From assembly GCA_031266805.1 (NCBI GenBank), contig JAISAH010000058.1:1-42046 (forward strand): a stretch of 42,046 nt of DNA, written 5' to 3'. Of this stretch, positions 6,760-15,166 are shown one piece after another; within the stretch, counting starts at the first letter, position 1; each line of letters opens with the position of its first letter. This DNA is from Gracilibacteraceae bacterium. Lineage in GTDB: Bacteria; Bacillota; Desulfitobacteriia; Desulfitobacteriales; Syntrophobotulaceae. The position numbers and the translations under genes were made by a program. Below the pieces are notes generated by a model. The model saw nothing but the letters and a program-made list of their open reading frames with translations. It was not told the origin of the DNA and ran no database searches.

Positions 6760-8799
6760 ATGAAACAAGACCGGTTTTGTCCGGGAGTTTATACCGGGCA
6801 GGCACAGGGTTTCGGAGGAATCGTGACTGCCGTGACCGGCGTCAGCCGCGACCGGATTTTGTCTGTCGATATTGACGCTCCGGAGGAAACCCCGCAAATG
6901 GCCTTCCTGGCGTGCGCGCAGCTGACACAGGAGATCGTCAGGCAGGGCCGCGCGGATGTGGACGCGGTTTCCGGCGCTACCGTAACATCCGAGGCGATCA
7001 AAGCGGCAGTCGCGGAGACGCTGCGCCAAGCCGGGGGAGAAGATGGCGCGGACGCCGCGACGGACATGCGGCCAGGGTGTTATGCCGCGGCCGCCAAAGG
7101 GTATAAGTCGGAAATAAAACTGGAAACAGAAGTGAACACGCGGGAGATCCTGACTGTCCGTATCAAAGCAGCCGCGGAGACGCCCGGTCTGGGGCAGGAT
7201 GTTCCGGAAAAAATGGCTGCCCGTATCGTGGAGACTCAATCTTTAGCCGTTGACGGCATATCCGGCGCTACGGTCACTTGCTCCGCCGTCAGGCAGGCCG
7301 TGCAGAAAACCGTCGCCATGGCGGGCGGTTCCCCCGGCGCTTTTTTGCGGCCGCCCGTTAAACCCGAGACGCTACTAACGGAAAAAACAGAGCAGACGGA
7401 CGTTGTGGTGCTCGGCGCGGGCATTGCCGGATTCTGCGCCGCGATCGAAGCTCTGCAGAACGGCGCGGAAGTAATTTTGCTGGAAAAATTGGGGCTTATT
7501 GGTGGCACCGCTATTGTCGCTCGCGGCGCCATGATGGGAACCATGAGCCGTTGGAACAGCGATCGGGGAGACGAGGCGGAAGAACTCGCCAACTGGTGGT
7601 ACGAGCGGCAGGAAAAGCATGAGAATGTGAAGTATGAGCAGCTGCTCTATGTAGCGCGAAATTCCGGCGCCTTGATCAATTGGATCGCGGATTGCGGCGG
7701 CGTGGATTTTAGCCTGGGGTACGGCGGCGACTCCCCAAAAATGTGGAGTCACCGCCCGGGGGATACTCCGGAAAAGCCGGCCTTCGCGGAACATATCTCC
7801 GGCTCAGCGGAACTGTTTGCCGGATTGAAGGCTTGTTTTCTCAGGCTTGGCGGCAAACTCCGCTTGGACACGCGGGCTGTCCGGTTGCTGCGGGACGGCG
7901 GCGGCGTTACCGGTATTGCCGCTGAAAGCCGTGAGAGCGAATACCGTATTCAGGCGCGGGGCGGTGTAGTCGTCGCGGCCGGCGGATACGAGGCGAACCC
8001 AGAGCTTACCGCCCGTCTGGCCCCCAAAAGCGCGCATTATCTGCTCAACGGCTATACGGCCGGCGATACCGGCGACGGTATTCTGATGGGTGAGGAAATT
8101 GGCGCCAAATTGGTCGGGCCGGGTTATCTGATGGGGAATTGGAACTGTATCGAGGGAATCGGCGAGTACGGCCTTGATCCCATGACACTGAAACACGAGA
8201 TCAAGTGCCTGGAAGTCAACGGGCGCATGGAGCGCTTCTATAATGAGAATACTTCGGCCGAGCGAGAGAAATGGGAGTTCGCCAAGGATGGGACCGGTGA
8301 GTTTTTTGTCATTTTTGATTCGAGTCTTGAGGCGCCGCTGTTGGAGAAGTTTGAGCGAGCGGCGGCCGGCGGCGCTCTGTTCAGGAGCGAGACCATCGAC
8401 GGACTGGCTGAGGCCGTTGGGAAAGATCCGGCGGCGTTGCGAAAAACAGTGGCCCGCTGGGATGAAATGGCAATATATGGCAAAGACGCGGATTTTGGCA
8501 ACGCTTTGATCGCCGCCATGGAACCGGGACCTTATTACATCGGCAGGATCTATGAAAAAAGCTGCGGATCAGTCGGCGGTATGGCGATTAATCTGGCGGC
8601 GGAAGTTTTAGATACGCGCGATAATCCCATTCCCGGATTATATGCCGCCGGCGAAAGCGCTAACGGCGAATTCTACTACCGCAGTTACATCTGTGGCGGC
8701 AGTTCCTTCAGTATGGGCGGAGTTTTCGGCCGAACAGCGGGGAGAAACGCCGCGCGGAGAGCGAGGAACCGGGACGGCGGACATTATGATGGGGGTTGA
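6760..8799 (+). CDS. Double FMN-binding domain plus FAD-dependent reductase (fumarate reductase-like flavoprotein)
   Basis: A 679-residue soluble flavoprotein with three parts. Residues about 6-90 and 104-188 are two FMN-binding domains, each ending in an ApbE recognition motif: DAVSGATVT (acceptor Thr 76) and DGISGATVT (acceptor Thr 173). From about 213 comes an FAD_binding_2 domain with GAGIAG (219-224) and a C-terminal GLYAAGES near residue 628. The architecture is that of cytoplasmic fumarate, urocanate or acrylate reductases, in which covalent FMN feeds electrons to FAD and then to an activated C=C bond. The usual fumarate-site signatures (HTMGG; HGxNRLGGN) are replaced by CGSVGG and EFYYRSYICGGSS, so the substrate is probably not fumarate. 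It has no signal peptide or haem motif. The frame extends upstream into the SDR gene; the ATG one base after that stop is chosen, implying coupling. Confidence 0.88.
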   Translation: MKQDRFCPGVYTGQAQGFGGIVTAVTGVSRDRILSVDIDAPEETPQMAFLACAQLTQEIVRQGRADVDAVSGATVTSEAIKAAVAETLRQAGGEDGADAATDMRPGCYAAAAKGYKSEIKLETEVNTREILTVRIKAAAETPGLGQDVPEKMAARIVETQSLAVDGISGATVTCSAVRQAVQKTVAMAGGSPGAFLRPPVKPETLLTEKTEQTDVVVLGAGIAGFCAAIEALQNGAEVILLEKLGLIGGTAIVARGAMMGTMSRWNSDRGDEAEELANWWYERQEKHENVKYEQLLYVARNSGALINWIADCGGVDFSLGYGGDSPKMWSHRPGDTPEKPAFAEHISGSAELFAGLKACFLRLGGKLRLDTRAVRLLRDGGGVTGIAAESRESEYRIQARGGVVVAAGGYEANPELTARLAPKSAHYLLNGYTAGDTGDGILMGEEIGAKLVGPGYLMGNWNCIEGIGEYGLDPMTLKHEIKCLEVNGRMERFYNENTSAEREKWEFAKDGTGEFFVIFDSSLEAPLLEKFERAAAGGALFRSETIDGLAEAVGKDPAALRKTVARWDEMAIYGKDADFGNALIAAMEPGPYYIGRIYEKSCGSVGGMAINLAAEVLDTRDNPIPGLYAAGESANGEFYYRSYICGGSSFSMGGVFGRTAGRNAARRARNRDGGHYDGG

Positions 8800-8805
8800 T
8801 ATGTC

Positions 8806-9762
8806 ATGGGAAAGAGAGAACGGGTATATATCTGCGAATGTTGGGGCCGGGACGGACTGCAGAACATCGCTAAGATCATTCCCACCGCCGAAAAAACAGA
8901 ACTGATCAACAAAATGGCTCACGCGGGGTACGCCCGGATCGAGACTACGTCGTTCTCCAATCCGAAACAGCTGCCGCAATTTGCGGACGCGGAAGATGTA
9001 CTGCGGCGGATTGAGCGGGTCCCCGGCGTTTGCTACAAAGCGACCACCATCAACGAGCGGGCTTTAGATCGGGCGATCGCGGCTAAAAACGCGGGGTATG
9101 GCCCCACCGAGGTTACGTTTATGATTTCTGTCAGCGAACGGCACAATATATTTAACACCAAATTAAACCATGCCGAACATTGGGCGCAATTTGAGCGCAT
9201 GGCGGAAAAAGCGCATGCGAACGATCTGAAAATCATCGCCACGCTGGGGACCGTTTACGGCTGCCCGCTCGACGGCGACGTCCCGCCCGAACAGGTTTGG
9301 CGTATGACAGAAAAGTATTTGACGCTGGCGCCTGAGTATATCGTGCTGGGAGATACAACCGGCGCCGGCAATCCGTTGACCGTGAAAGAGATGTTTGGCG
9401 AGTTAATCGCCCGACGCCCGCACATTAAGTATGTCGCGCATTTCCACGATACGCGCGGGACCGGCGTCGCTAACGTTATGGCGGCTTTTGCGAGCGGCGT
9501 CCGTTATTTTGACTGTTCGCTGGGGGGGATCGGCGGCCAGCCCGCCGGATACGGACATGTCTACCATCAGGGATTCTCCGGCAATGTTTGCAGCGAAGAC
9601 GTCATATGCATGTTTGACGAGATGGGCGTCGATACCGGTATCAGCCAGGAAGACGCCGTCGCCCTGGGCCTGCGCGCGGAAGAAATCATCGGCGCGCCGC
9701 AGCGCAGCAATGTTCTGCGCTGCGGGCCGGTCAGCCATGCGCCCAAACCTGAATATGAATAA
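8806..9762 (+). CDS. HMG-CoA lyase-like DRE-TIM metallolyase with altered active site
   Basis: A 318-residue TIM-barrel protein of the HMG-CoA lyase branch. It keeps RDGLQN (Asp16), ETTSFSNPKQLPQFADA (residues 46-62), HFHD (His212, His214) and GNVCSED (Asn260). By comparison with human HMG-CoA lyase these supply all four metal ligands. The loop that normally reads GGCPYA, with the catalytic Cys, is instead GGIGGQPAGYGHVYHQG: the Cys position is Gln245 and the loop is about six residues longer. The fold and metal site are therefore clear, but cleavage of HMG-CoA itself is doubtful; a related acyl-CoA lyase, aldolase or condensing enzyme is likely. It starts 6 bp after the reductase stop, behind a GGGGG stretch. 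The CoA-transferase and thiolase genes downstream would handle acetoacetate-type products. Confidence 0.8.
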   Translation: MGKRERVYICECWGRDGLQNIAKIIPTAEKTELINKMAHAGYARIETTSFSNPKQLPQFADAEDVLRRIERVPGVCYKATTINERALDRAIAAKNAGYGPTEVTFMISVSERHNIFNTKLNHAEHWAQFERMAEKAHANDLKIIATLGTVYGCPLDGDVPPEQVWRMTEKYLTLAPEYIVLGDTTGAGNPLTVKEMFGELIARRPHIKYVAHFHDTRGTGVANVMAAFASGVRYFDCSLGGIGGQPAGYGHVYHQGFSGNVCSEDVICMFDEMGVDTGISQEDAVALGLRAEEIIGAPQRSNVLRCGPVSHAPKPEYE

Positions 9763-9790
9763 GGAATTATTGATACGAGGAGAGTGAAGT

Positions 9791-10726
9791 ATGCTCGGTT
9801 ATGTGATCAAACGGATCCTGCTTATTCCCGTTATTCTGCTGATTGTGACGTTTTTGATTTATATCCTGGTCAACCTCTCCCCGGTTGATCCGACGTACAA
9901 CCTGCTGCCGATGAATTATACCCAGGAAATGGCGGATGAGCTTCATCGGGAAATGGGGTTAGACAAACCGATAGTCGTCCAGTATTTTAATTGGATCCGG
10001 AACGCTTTGCACGGCGATTTTGGTTTTTCCTGGTCTTCGCGTATTGACGTAATGGAACAGATGCGGCCGCGTATTCCGATCACGCTGAAGCTATCCTTGA
10101 TCACGACGTTTGTCATCATGATAATCGGGATGCCGCTGGGGATTTTATGCGCCGTCAAACAGTACAGCATATGGGATAATATCTTCAACGTTTCTTCCAA
10201 AATGCTTGGCGCCGTTCCTCAATTCTGGCTGGCGCTCCTTTTTATGCTGCTTTTTTGCCTGAAGCTGGGGTGGCTCCCCAGTTACGGCCTGAAAGGCTGG
10301 GAAAGTTATATCATGCCTATTGTGACCTTAGCCTTGCCGAGTATTGCTACCTATGTCAGGAATACCCGCAGTTCGATGTTGGACTGTATCCGTAAGGATT
10401 ATATCCGCACGGCGCGCAGCAAAGGGGCCAAAGAGAGTGAGGTTATTTTTCGCGAAGCGTTGCGCAACGCTGTTTTGCCGTTGATAACGGCCTCGTTTAA
10501 CCAGTTCGTCATGCTGATCAGCGGCGCCGTCGTCATTGAAAGGGTCTTTGCCATACCGGGTCTGGGCTCTATGGTCATCGAGGCGGTAGGCCAAAGCGAT
10601 CTGCCGATTGTCCTGGCCTGTACAACCGTTATGTGCGTGATCTGCGTGGTCATGACTCTGATTCAGGATATCGTCTATGGTCTGGTTGATCCGAGAATTA
10701 AAGCGACTTTTGTAGGCAGAAGCTGA
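9791..10726 (+). CDS. Dpp/Opp-type ABC transporter permease 1 (DppB family)
   Basis: A 311-residue membrane protein of the peptide/nickel-type ABC permeases. It begins with MLGYVIKRILLIPVILLIVT, a membrane helix typical of DppB/OppB, followed by the periplasmic-type segment with MADELHREMGLDKPI, and has about six helices in all. The EAA-like coupling loop is RSKGAKESEVIFREALRNA near residues 212-230. It pairs with the next permease to form the channel. The importer family carries di- and oligopeptides but also opines, nickel and small organic compounds, so a peptide substrate should not be assumed. GAGGAGAG lies about 7 bases before the ATG. It follows the lyase gene by 28 bp within the run of catabolic genes, suggesting that it imports the pathway substrate. 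Confidence 0.9.
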   Translation: MLGYVIKRILLIPVILLIVTFLIYILVNLSPVDPTYNLLPMNYTQEMADELHREMGLDKPIVVQYFNWIRNALHGDFGFSWSSRIDVMEQMRPRIPITLKLSLITTFVIMIIGMPLGILCAVKQYSIWDNIFNVSSKMLGAVPQFWLALLFMLLFCLKLGWLPSYGLKGWESYIMPIVTLALPSIATYVRNTRSSMLDCIRKDYIRTARSKGAKESEVIFREALRNAVLPLITASFNQFVMLISGAVVIERVFAIPGLGSMVIEAVGQSDLPIVLACTTVMCVICVVMTLIQDIVYGLVDPRIKATFVGRS

Positions 10727-10751
10727 ACCGCGGCGCGGGAAGGAGTTTGAA

Positions 10752-11654
10752 GTGAAAGGTACGGAAAACGATAACGCTCTACTGGCTAAACGGGTCAAAG
10801 CGCGGAGCGCTTGGGCGGAGACCTGGGACAGGCTCAAACAGCAGCCGGTGGCTATGATCGCGCTTGGCGGGATCGTGCTGATTTTCCTGATAGCCATCTT
10901 CGGGGATCTGATCGCGAATTACAAGGACTTGGCTATTGCCCAGAACGCCGCGGAAAAACTGCAGCCGCCCAGCCTGCGTCATCTTTTTGGCACGGACAGA
11001 TTTGGCCGCGATATGTTTGCCCGCATAGTACACGGTACGCGTATCGCTATCGCGATGGGCTTCGTTTCGACTTTAGCCGCCATTTTCGTTTCGGTGATCA
11101 TGTCCTGCCTGGCGGCTATTTACGGTAATCGCACAGATAATTTCGTGATGAGAGTGGTTGACGTCATCAGTTCCATCCCCAACCTCGTCATGGCGATCGC
11201 GATCTGCTCCGGTCTGGGGCAAGGGCTGTGGCAGCTTGTCGTAGCGCTGGCCTTCGGTTCCATACCCTATGCCACGAAGATGTGCCGCAGTGTCGCGCTC
11301 AGCGTAGTCCAGAACGAGTTTATTGAAGCGACCAGAGCATTAGGCGGCGGGACTTGGTATACGATCAGGCGGCATTTGCTGCCAAACATCGCCAGCATCA
11401 CCATCGTCACGTTTACGGGCACTGCGGCCTTCAATATTTTGATGGGCGCTACGCTGAGTTTCATCGGTCTCGGGGTTAAAGCGCCCCGTCCGGAATGGGG
11501 CCTGATGCTTTCGGAAAGCATGAGCTACATGACGCGTTATCCCTATCTGGCAATCGTGCCGGGACTGGCGATCGTGCTGACGGCCTTGTGCATCAATACT
11601 TTCGGCGATTACCTTCGGGACGCGCTTGACCCGCAGCTTAAAGGGAAGGTATAA
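10752..11654 (+). CDS. Dpp/Opp-type ABC transporter permease 2 (DppC family)
   Basis: A 300-residue permease with a GTG start behind AAGGAG. Early residues WDRLKQQPVAMIALGGIVLI and the following LFGTDRFGRDMFARIVHGTR are hallmarks of the DppC/OppC N-terminus. The coupling loop reads ATRALGGGTWYTIRRHLLPN near residues 190-210. About six membrane helices are expected. It is the second half of the translocation pore together with the preceding permease, 25 bp upstream, and receives energy from the two ATPases that follow. Confidence 0.9.
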   Translation: MKGTENDNALLAKRVKARSAWAETWDRLKQQPVAMIALGGIVLIFLIAIFGDLIANYKDLAIAQNAAEKLQPPSLRHLFGTDRFGRDMFARIVHGTRIAIAMGFVSTLAAIFVSVIMSCLAAIYGNRTDNFVMRVVDVISSIPNLVMAIAICSGLGQGLWQLVVALAFGSIPYATKMCRSVALSVVQNEFIEATRALGGGTWYTIRRHLLPNIASITIVTFTGTAAFNILMGATLSFIGLGVKAPRPEWGLMLSESMSYMTRYPYLAIVPGLAIVLTALCINTFGDYLRDALDPQLKGKV

Positions 11655-11665
11655 GGTGGTCGAAG

Positions 11666-12631
11666 ATGGCTGAGACGCTTCTGGAAATCCGTGATCTGAA
11701 TGTGCGCTATACAACCGACGGTATTATCGCCCGCGCCGTCAATCATGTCGATCTGAATATTGAGGCCGGTGAAATATTTGGCTTGGTAGGAGAGACCGGG
11801 GCCGGTAAAACGACCATCGCTCTCGCGAGCATGGGTCTGCTGCCTCGGTATACGTCGCAAGTCGAGGGCTCGATCAAGTTTAAAGGCCGGGAGATCGCCG
11901 GCGCAAACGAAAATGTCCTGCGTGACATTCGGGGCAAAAATATTTCCATGATTTTCCAGGATCCGATGACCAGTCTCAATCCGGTGTTCCCTGTGGGCAC
12001 TCAGATTGGAGATGTTATCAAATGGCATAACAAGTCTCTTTCCAAAGCGGAAGTTGAAACCCAGGTCGACGAAATACTCAAAATGGTCGGCATCGCCCCG
12101 GAGCGCAAGCGGGAATATCCGCATCAGTTCTCAGGCGGAATGAAACAGCGCGTAATGATCGCCATCGCGATAGTATGCAAGCCGGACCTACTGATTGCCG
12201 ACGAGCCTACTACGGCTTTGGACGTGACGATTCAGGCCCAGGTTATGATGACTATGCGCAATCTGCAAAAGCAGCTGGGGTCTTCCGTTCTCCTGATTAC
12301 GCACGATCTGGGCTTAGTGGCGATGTTCTGCGACAAGGTCAGCGTTTTATACGGCGGCGAGATCGTGGAACACGGCGCTCTGGAAGATATTTTCGACAAT
12401 TCCAGGTCTCACCATCCGTATACAGTCGGTCTTTTTGGCTCTTTGCCCGATTTACATTCCCGCGCTTCCCGCTTAAACCCGATTGCCGGACTTATGCCCC
12501 ATCCCGCGGAACTGCCCGCAGGGTGCAAATTCCATCCTCGCTGCCCCGAACGCATGGAAAAATGCCAAACAGGAGAAGTAGGCGCGTCTTCTTCCGGGAC
12601 CCACTCTATTAAATGCCATTTATTTGCTTAA
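11666..12631 (+). CDS. Dpp/Opp-type ABC transporter ATP-binding protein 1 (DppD family)
   Basis: A 321-residue ABC ATPase. Walker A is GETGAGKTT near residues 42-50, the Q-loop lies in [12 protein letters not shown], the signature is FSGGMKQR, Walker B is [12 protein letters not shown] and the H-loop His is in LLITHDLGL. The C-terminal oligopeptide-transport domain ends with a Cys cluster ([16 protein letters not shown]) that is typical of this branch and thought to bind an Fe-S cluster in some members. It starts 11 bp after the permease stop. Confidence 0.92.
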   Translation: MAETLLEIRDLNVRYTTDGIIARAVNHVDLNIEAGEIFGLVGETGAGKTTIALASMGLLPRYTSQVEGSIKFKGREIAGANENVLRDIRGKNISMIFQDPMTSLNPVFPVGTQIGDVIKWHNKSLSKAEVETQVDEILKMVGIAPERKREYPHQFSGGMKQRVMIAIAIVCKPDLLIADEPTTALDVTIQAQVMMTMRNLQKQLGSSVLLITHDLGLVAMFCDKVSVLYGGEIVEHGALEDIFDNSRSHHPYTVGLFGSLPDLHSRASRLNPIAGLMPHPAELPAGCKFHPRCPERMEKCQTGEVGASSSGTHSIKCHLFA

Positions 12632-12642
12632 AAGAGGTGAGC

Positions 12643-13599
12643 ATGGACGAAAAAATACTGGTTGAGTGCAAAAAACTGCAAAAATTCTTTAACACGCCGC
12701 GAGGTTTGCTTCATGCCGTTGACGACGTTTCTTTCAAAATACCCAGAGAAAAAACCTTGGGCGTCGTCGGCGAATCGGGCTGCGGCAAATCAACTTTGGG
12801 GCGGACCATCCTTAATTTACTGAAAGCCACTTCCGGTGAGGTTCTGTTCGACGGAGTCAATATTGCCGGCAAGTCAGACAAAGAAATGCTCCCATATCGG
12901 GCAAAGATGCAGATGATTTTTCAGGATCCCTATTCGTCAATTGATCCGCGAATGACCATCTCTCAGATCATTGAAGAGCCGTTCGTGATCAATAAAGTGC
13001 TGAAACAAAGAAAAGAGCGGCAGGACAGAGTGCGCGAGCTGATGGAGATCGTCGGTTTGGACGCGTTTTATGTTAACGCCTATCCGCATGAACTGGATGG
13101 CGGACGCCGGCAGAGGATCGGCGTAGCGCGGGCGCTGGCTTTGAATCCGGAATTCATCGTCTGCGATGAGCCTGTATCCGCCCTGGACGTGTCGATCCAG
13201 GCCCAGATCCTTAATCTGCTCATGGATCTGAAAGACGAGCGCAAACTGACCTATATGTTCATTACGCATGATCTTTCGGTAGTAAAACACATTTCCAACA
13301 ATATTTTGGTGCTTTATCTGGGGAAAATGGTTGAAATGGCGCCTTCCGACTTAATATTTGACAATCCTGTTCACCCGTACACGAAAGCGCTGTTCTCTGC
13401 GATCCCGATTCCCGATATCGCCTACCGACATAAAGAACTGCAAGTAATCAAAGGCGAAGTGACCTCGCCGATCAACCCGCCTGACGGCTGCCGGTTCGCG
13501 CCGCGCTGTCCTTTCGTCAAAGACGGATGCGGACAGGCGGCGCCGGAGTTCAGAGAAACGGAGCCGGGGCACTTTGTAGCCTGTCACTTGTATAACTGA
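12643..13599 (+). CDS. Dpp/Opp-type ABC transporter ATP-binding protein 2 (DppF family)
   Basis: A 318-residue ABC ATPase, partner of the preceding one. Walker A is GESGCGKST, the Q-loop is in MIFQDPYSSIDP, Walker B is FIVCDEPVSALD and the switch His is in FITHDLSV. The signature reads LDGGRRQR instead of the usual LSGGQ; the Ser-to-Asp change is noted but need not be disabling, as I recall similar variants in clostridial DppF proteins. The C-terminus carries the Cys motif GCRFAPRCPFVKDGC. The start is the ATG at 12643, 2 bases after AGAGGTGA and 11 bp after the previous stop; an earlier ATG at 12613 would overlap the previous gene without a binding site. Confidence 0.92.
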   Translation: MDEKILVECKKLQKFFNTPRGLLHAVDDVSFKIPREKTLGVVGESGCGKSTLGRTILNLLKATSGEVLFDGVNIAGKSDKEMLPYRAKMQMIFQDPYSSIDPRMTISQIIEEPFVINKVLKQRKERQDRVRELMEIVGLDAFYVNAYPHELDGGRRQRIGVARALALNPEFIVCDEPVSALDVSIQAQILNLLMDLKDERKLTYMFITHDLSVVKHISNNILVLYLGKMVEMAPSDLIFDNPVHPYTKALFSAIPIPDIAYRHKELQVIKGEVTSPINPPDGCRFAPRCPFVKDGCGQAAPEFRETEPGHFVACHLYN

Positions 13600-13632
13600 T
13601 GATCGAAATTAAAGAAGACCGGAGGAAAAATA

Positions 13633-14367
13633 ATGTACCGGAGTATCCTGTACGAGAAAAAAGACCGTATCGCGCGGCTTACCCTGAACAGACCCGAGGT
13701 CAGAAACGCCGTCAATGAGACCATGCGGCAAGAAATAATCCTGGCCTTAGCGGACGCAAAGGCGGATGGAGATATTGCCGTCGTCGTCGTCAGCGCCAGC
13801 GGAAAATCGTTTTGCTCCGGGCGAGATCGGAACGAGTTCATGAACCACGACGGTTGGAGCATGGCGGAAGTCTATAGCGACTATGCCCGCGGCAAGGAAT
13901 TTTTGGATGTTTTACAATATTATCCCAAACCGTTGATCGCCGCCGTCCAGGGTTTCGCTCTGGGATACGGCGTCAGTATCGTCACATACTGTGATTTGGC
14001 GGTCGCCGGGCAATCCGCTGTTTTTGGCTATCCGGAGATTAACGAAAATATAATTCCGGCGACGGCGGCGGTCAAAGCGGCGGAAACCGTCGGGCGCCGG
14101 ATGCTGACCGAAATGATTTTTCTGGGGAACAGGTATACCGCGGATCAGGCGCTGGCCATGGGCTTGATCAATTGCGTCACTAAGGACGAAGACATTTTGC
14201 CGAAAGCTGCGGAATGGGCGGAAACAATGGCTAAGAACGATCCGACGACGAATCAACTTTGCAAGCAGTTTATCCAGAGCGTGGGGAAAACGGGCTATGA
14301 CGCCGGAGCGCTCAATTCGGTGTCAGTCCTCAGCGTAAGTTACGCTAACAATAAAAAGTGGAGATGA
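13633..14367 (+). CDS. Enoyl-CoA hydratase/isomerase family protein 1
   Basis: A 244-residue crotonase-fold protein. The CoA-binding and oxyanion-hole loop is KSFCSGRDRNEF (residues 58-69), and the second oxyanion segment is FALGYGVS. In the position of the first catalytic Glu of rat enoyl-CoA hydratase (Glu144) it has Ser115; the second (Glu164) is kept as Glu135 in FGYPE. Loss of one Glu is common in crotonase relatives that act as isomerases, hydrolases or C-C lyases, so simple hydration is not assured. It is shorter than the usual 258 residues and ends abruptly after KKWR. It begins 33 bp after the transporter ATPase behind GGAGGA, and its 3' end nearly touches the next hydratase-family gene. 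Confidence 0.85.
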   Translation: MYRSILYEKKDRIARLTLNRPEVRNAVNETMRQEIILALADAKADGDIAVVVVSASGKSFCSGRDRNEFMNHDGWSMAEVYSDYARGKEFLDVLQYYPKPLIAAVQGFALGYGVSIVTYCDLAVAGQSAVFGYPEINENIIPATAAVKAAETVGRRMLTEMIFLGNRYTADQALAMGLINCVTKDEDILPKAAEWAETMAKNDPTTNQLCKQFIQSVGKTGYDAGALNSVSVLSVSYANNKKWR

Positions 14368-14372
14368 AGCAT

Positions 14373-15140
14373 ATGGAGCAAATACTCCTCAAAGAAGAAG
14401 CGGGCGGAGTCCTGAAAATCACTTTGAACAGGCCGGAGCAATATAACGCTCTGAGCAACGACTTGATGGAACAGCTGCATGACGCTCTGGTCGCTTTCGG
14501 CCAGGACGACTCGCGGCGCGCGGCGGTAATTACCGGCGCCGGCGCGAATTTTTGCAGCGGCGCGGACATCAAGCAATTCGGCGACAGCGAGACGCAAACC
14601 CCGGAAATGATCGCCTGGCGGGCGCAAACGGCCATGGAAACGCACGGCCTGATCGCCCAACTGTCTAAGCCCGTAATCAGCAGCGTACGCGGTTATGCCC
14701 TCGCCGGCGGCTGCGGTATCGCTTTAGCGGCCGACATGGTGATCGCTTCGGAAAACGCGCTTTTTGGCTATCCCGAGTGCAAGAGAGGTTTTGTGCCGGC
14801 ATTGGTATTGGTAAATCTGACCAAGCTGATCGGGCGGCACAGAGCGTTGGAATTGCTGCTGACCGGCAGGAAAATCGGCGCTGCGGAGGCGCTGGCCTGG
14901 GGTTTGATCAATGAAGTCGTCCCCGACGGCCAATTAGAGGAACGAACGATGGATCTCGCGCGGCGACTCGCGGCCTTAGCGCCTTCGGCGGCGGCCAGCA
15001 CCAAGGCATTGCTGTACCGAGTCGAGGAAATGCCCTTGCTGGAAGGATTGCGGATTGCGAAAGAAGTCAACGAAGCTATGCGCCAAACCGGCGATTTTGC
15101 TGCCGGCGCCCAAGGTTTCCTGCAAGGGGCCAAAGTCTGA
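14373..15140 (+). CDS. Enoyl-CoA hydratase/isomerase family protein 2
   Basis: A 255-residue crotonase-fold protein with LNRPEQYNALS at the N-terminus, the oxyanion loop NFCSGADIKQF (59-69), and ALAGGCGIALAAD around residue 115. The first catalytic Glu of hydratases is replaced by Gly115; the second is present as Glu135 in FGYPE. The pattern matches enzymes annotated as enoyl-CoA isomerases or carnitinyl-CoA dehydratase-like proteins as well as hydratases, so the reaction is unresolved. The frame is open back to a GTG at 14358, but the ATG at 14373 has GGAG nine bases upstream. It lies 5 bp after the previous paralogue and 26 bp before a CoA-transferase. Confidence 0.85.
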   Translation: MEQILLKEEAGGVLKITLNRPEQYNALSNDLMEQLHDALVAFGQDDSRRAAVITGAGANFCSGADIKQFGDSETQTPEMIAWRAQTAMETHGLIAQLSKPVISSVRGYALAGGCGIALAADMVIASENALFGYPECKRGFVPALVLVNLTKLIGRHRALELLLTGRKIGAAEALAWGLINEVVPDGQLEERTMDLARRLAALAPSAAASTKALLYRVEEMPLLEGLRIAKEVNEAMRQTGDFAAGAQGFLQGAKV

Positions 15141-15166
15141 TTTTAGTTTAGAAAGAGGGAGTTTTT

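Noticed and set aside
12643-13599. DppF ATPase inactive because the signature reads LDGGR instead of LSGGQ
   Set aside because: Walker A, Walker B, Q-loop and switch His are all intact, and this signature variant seems common in related clostridial transporters.
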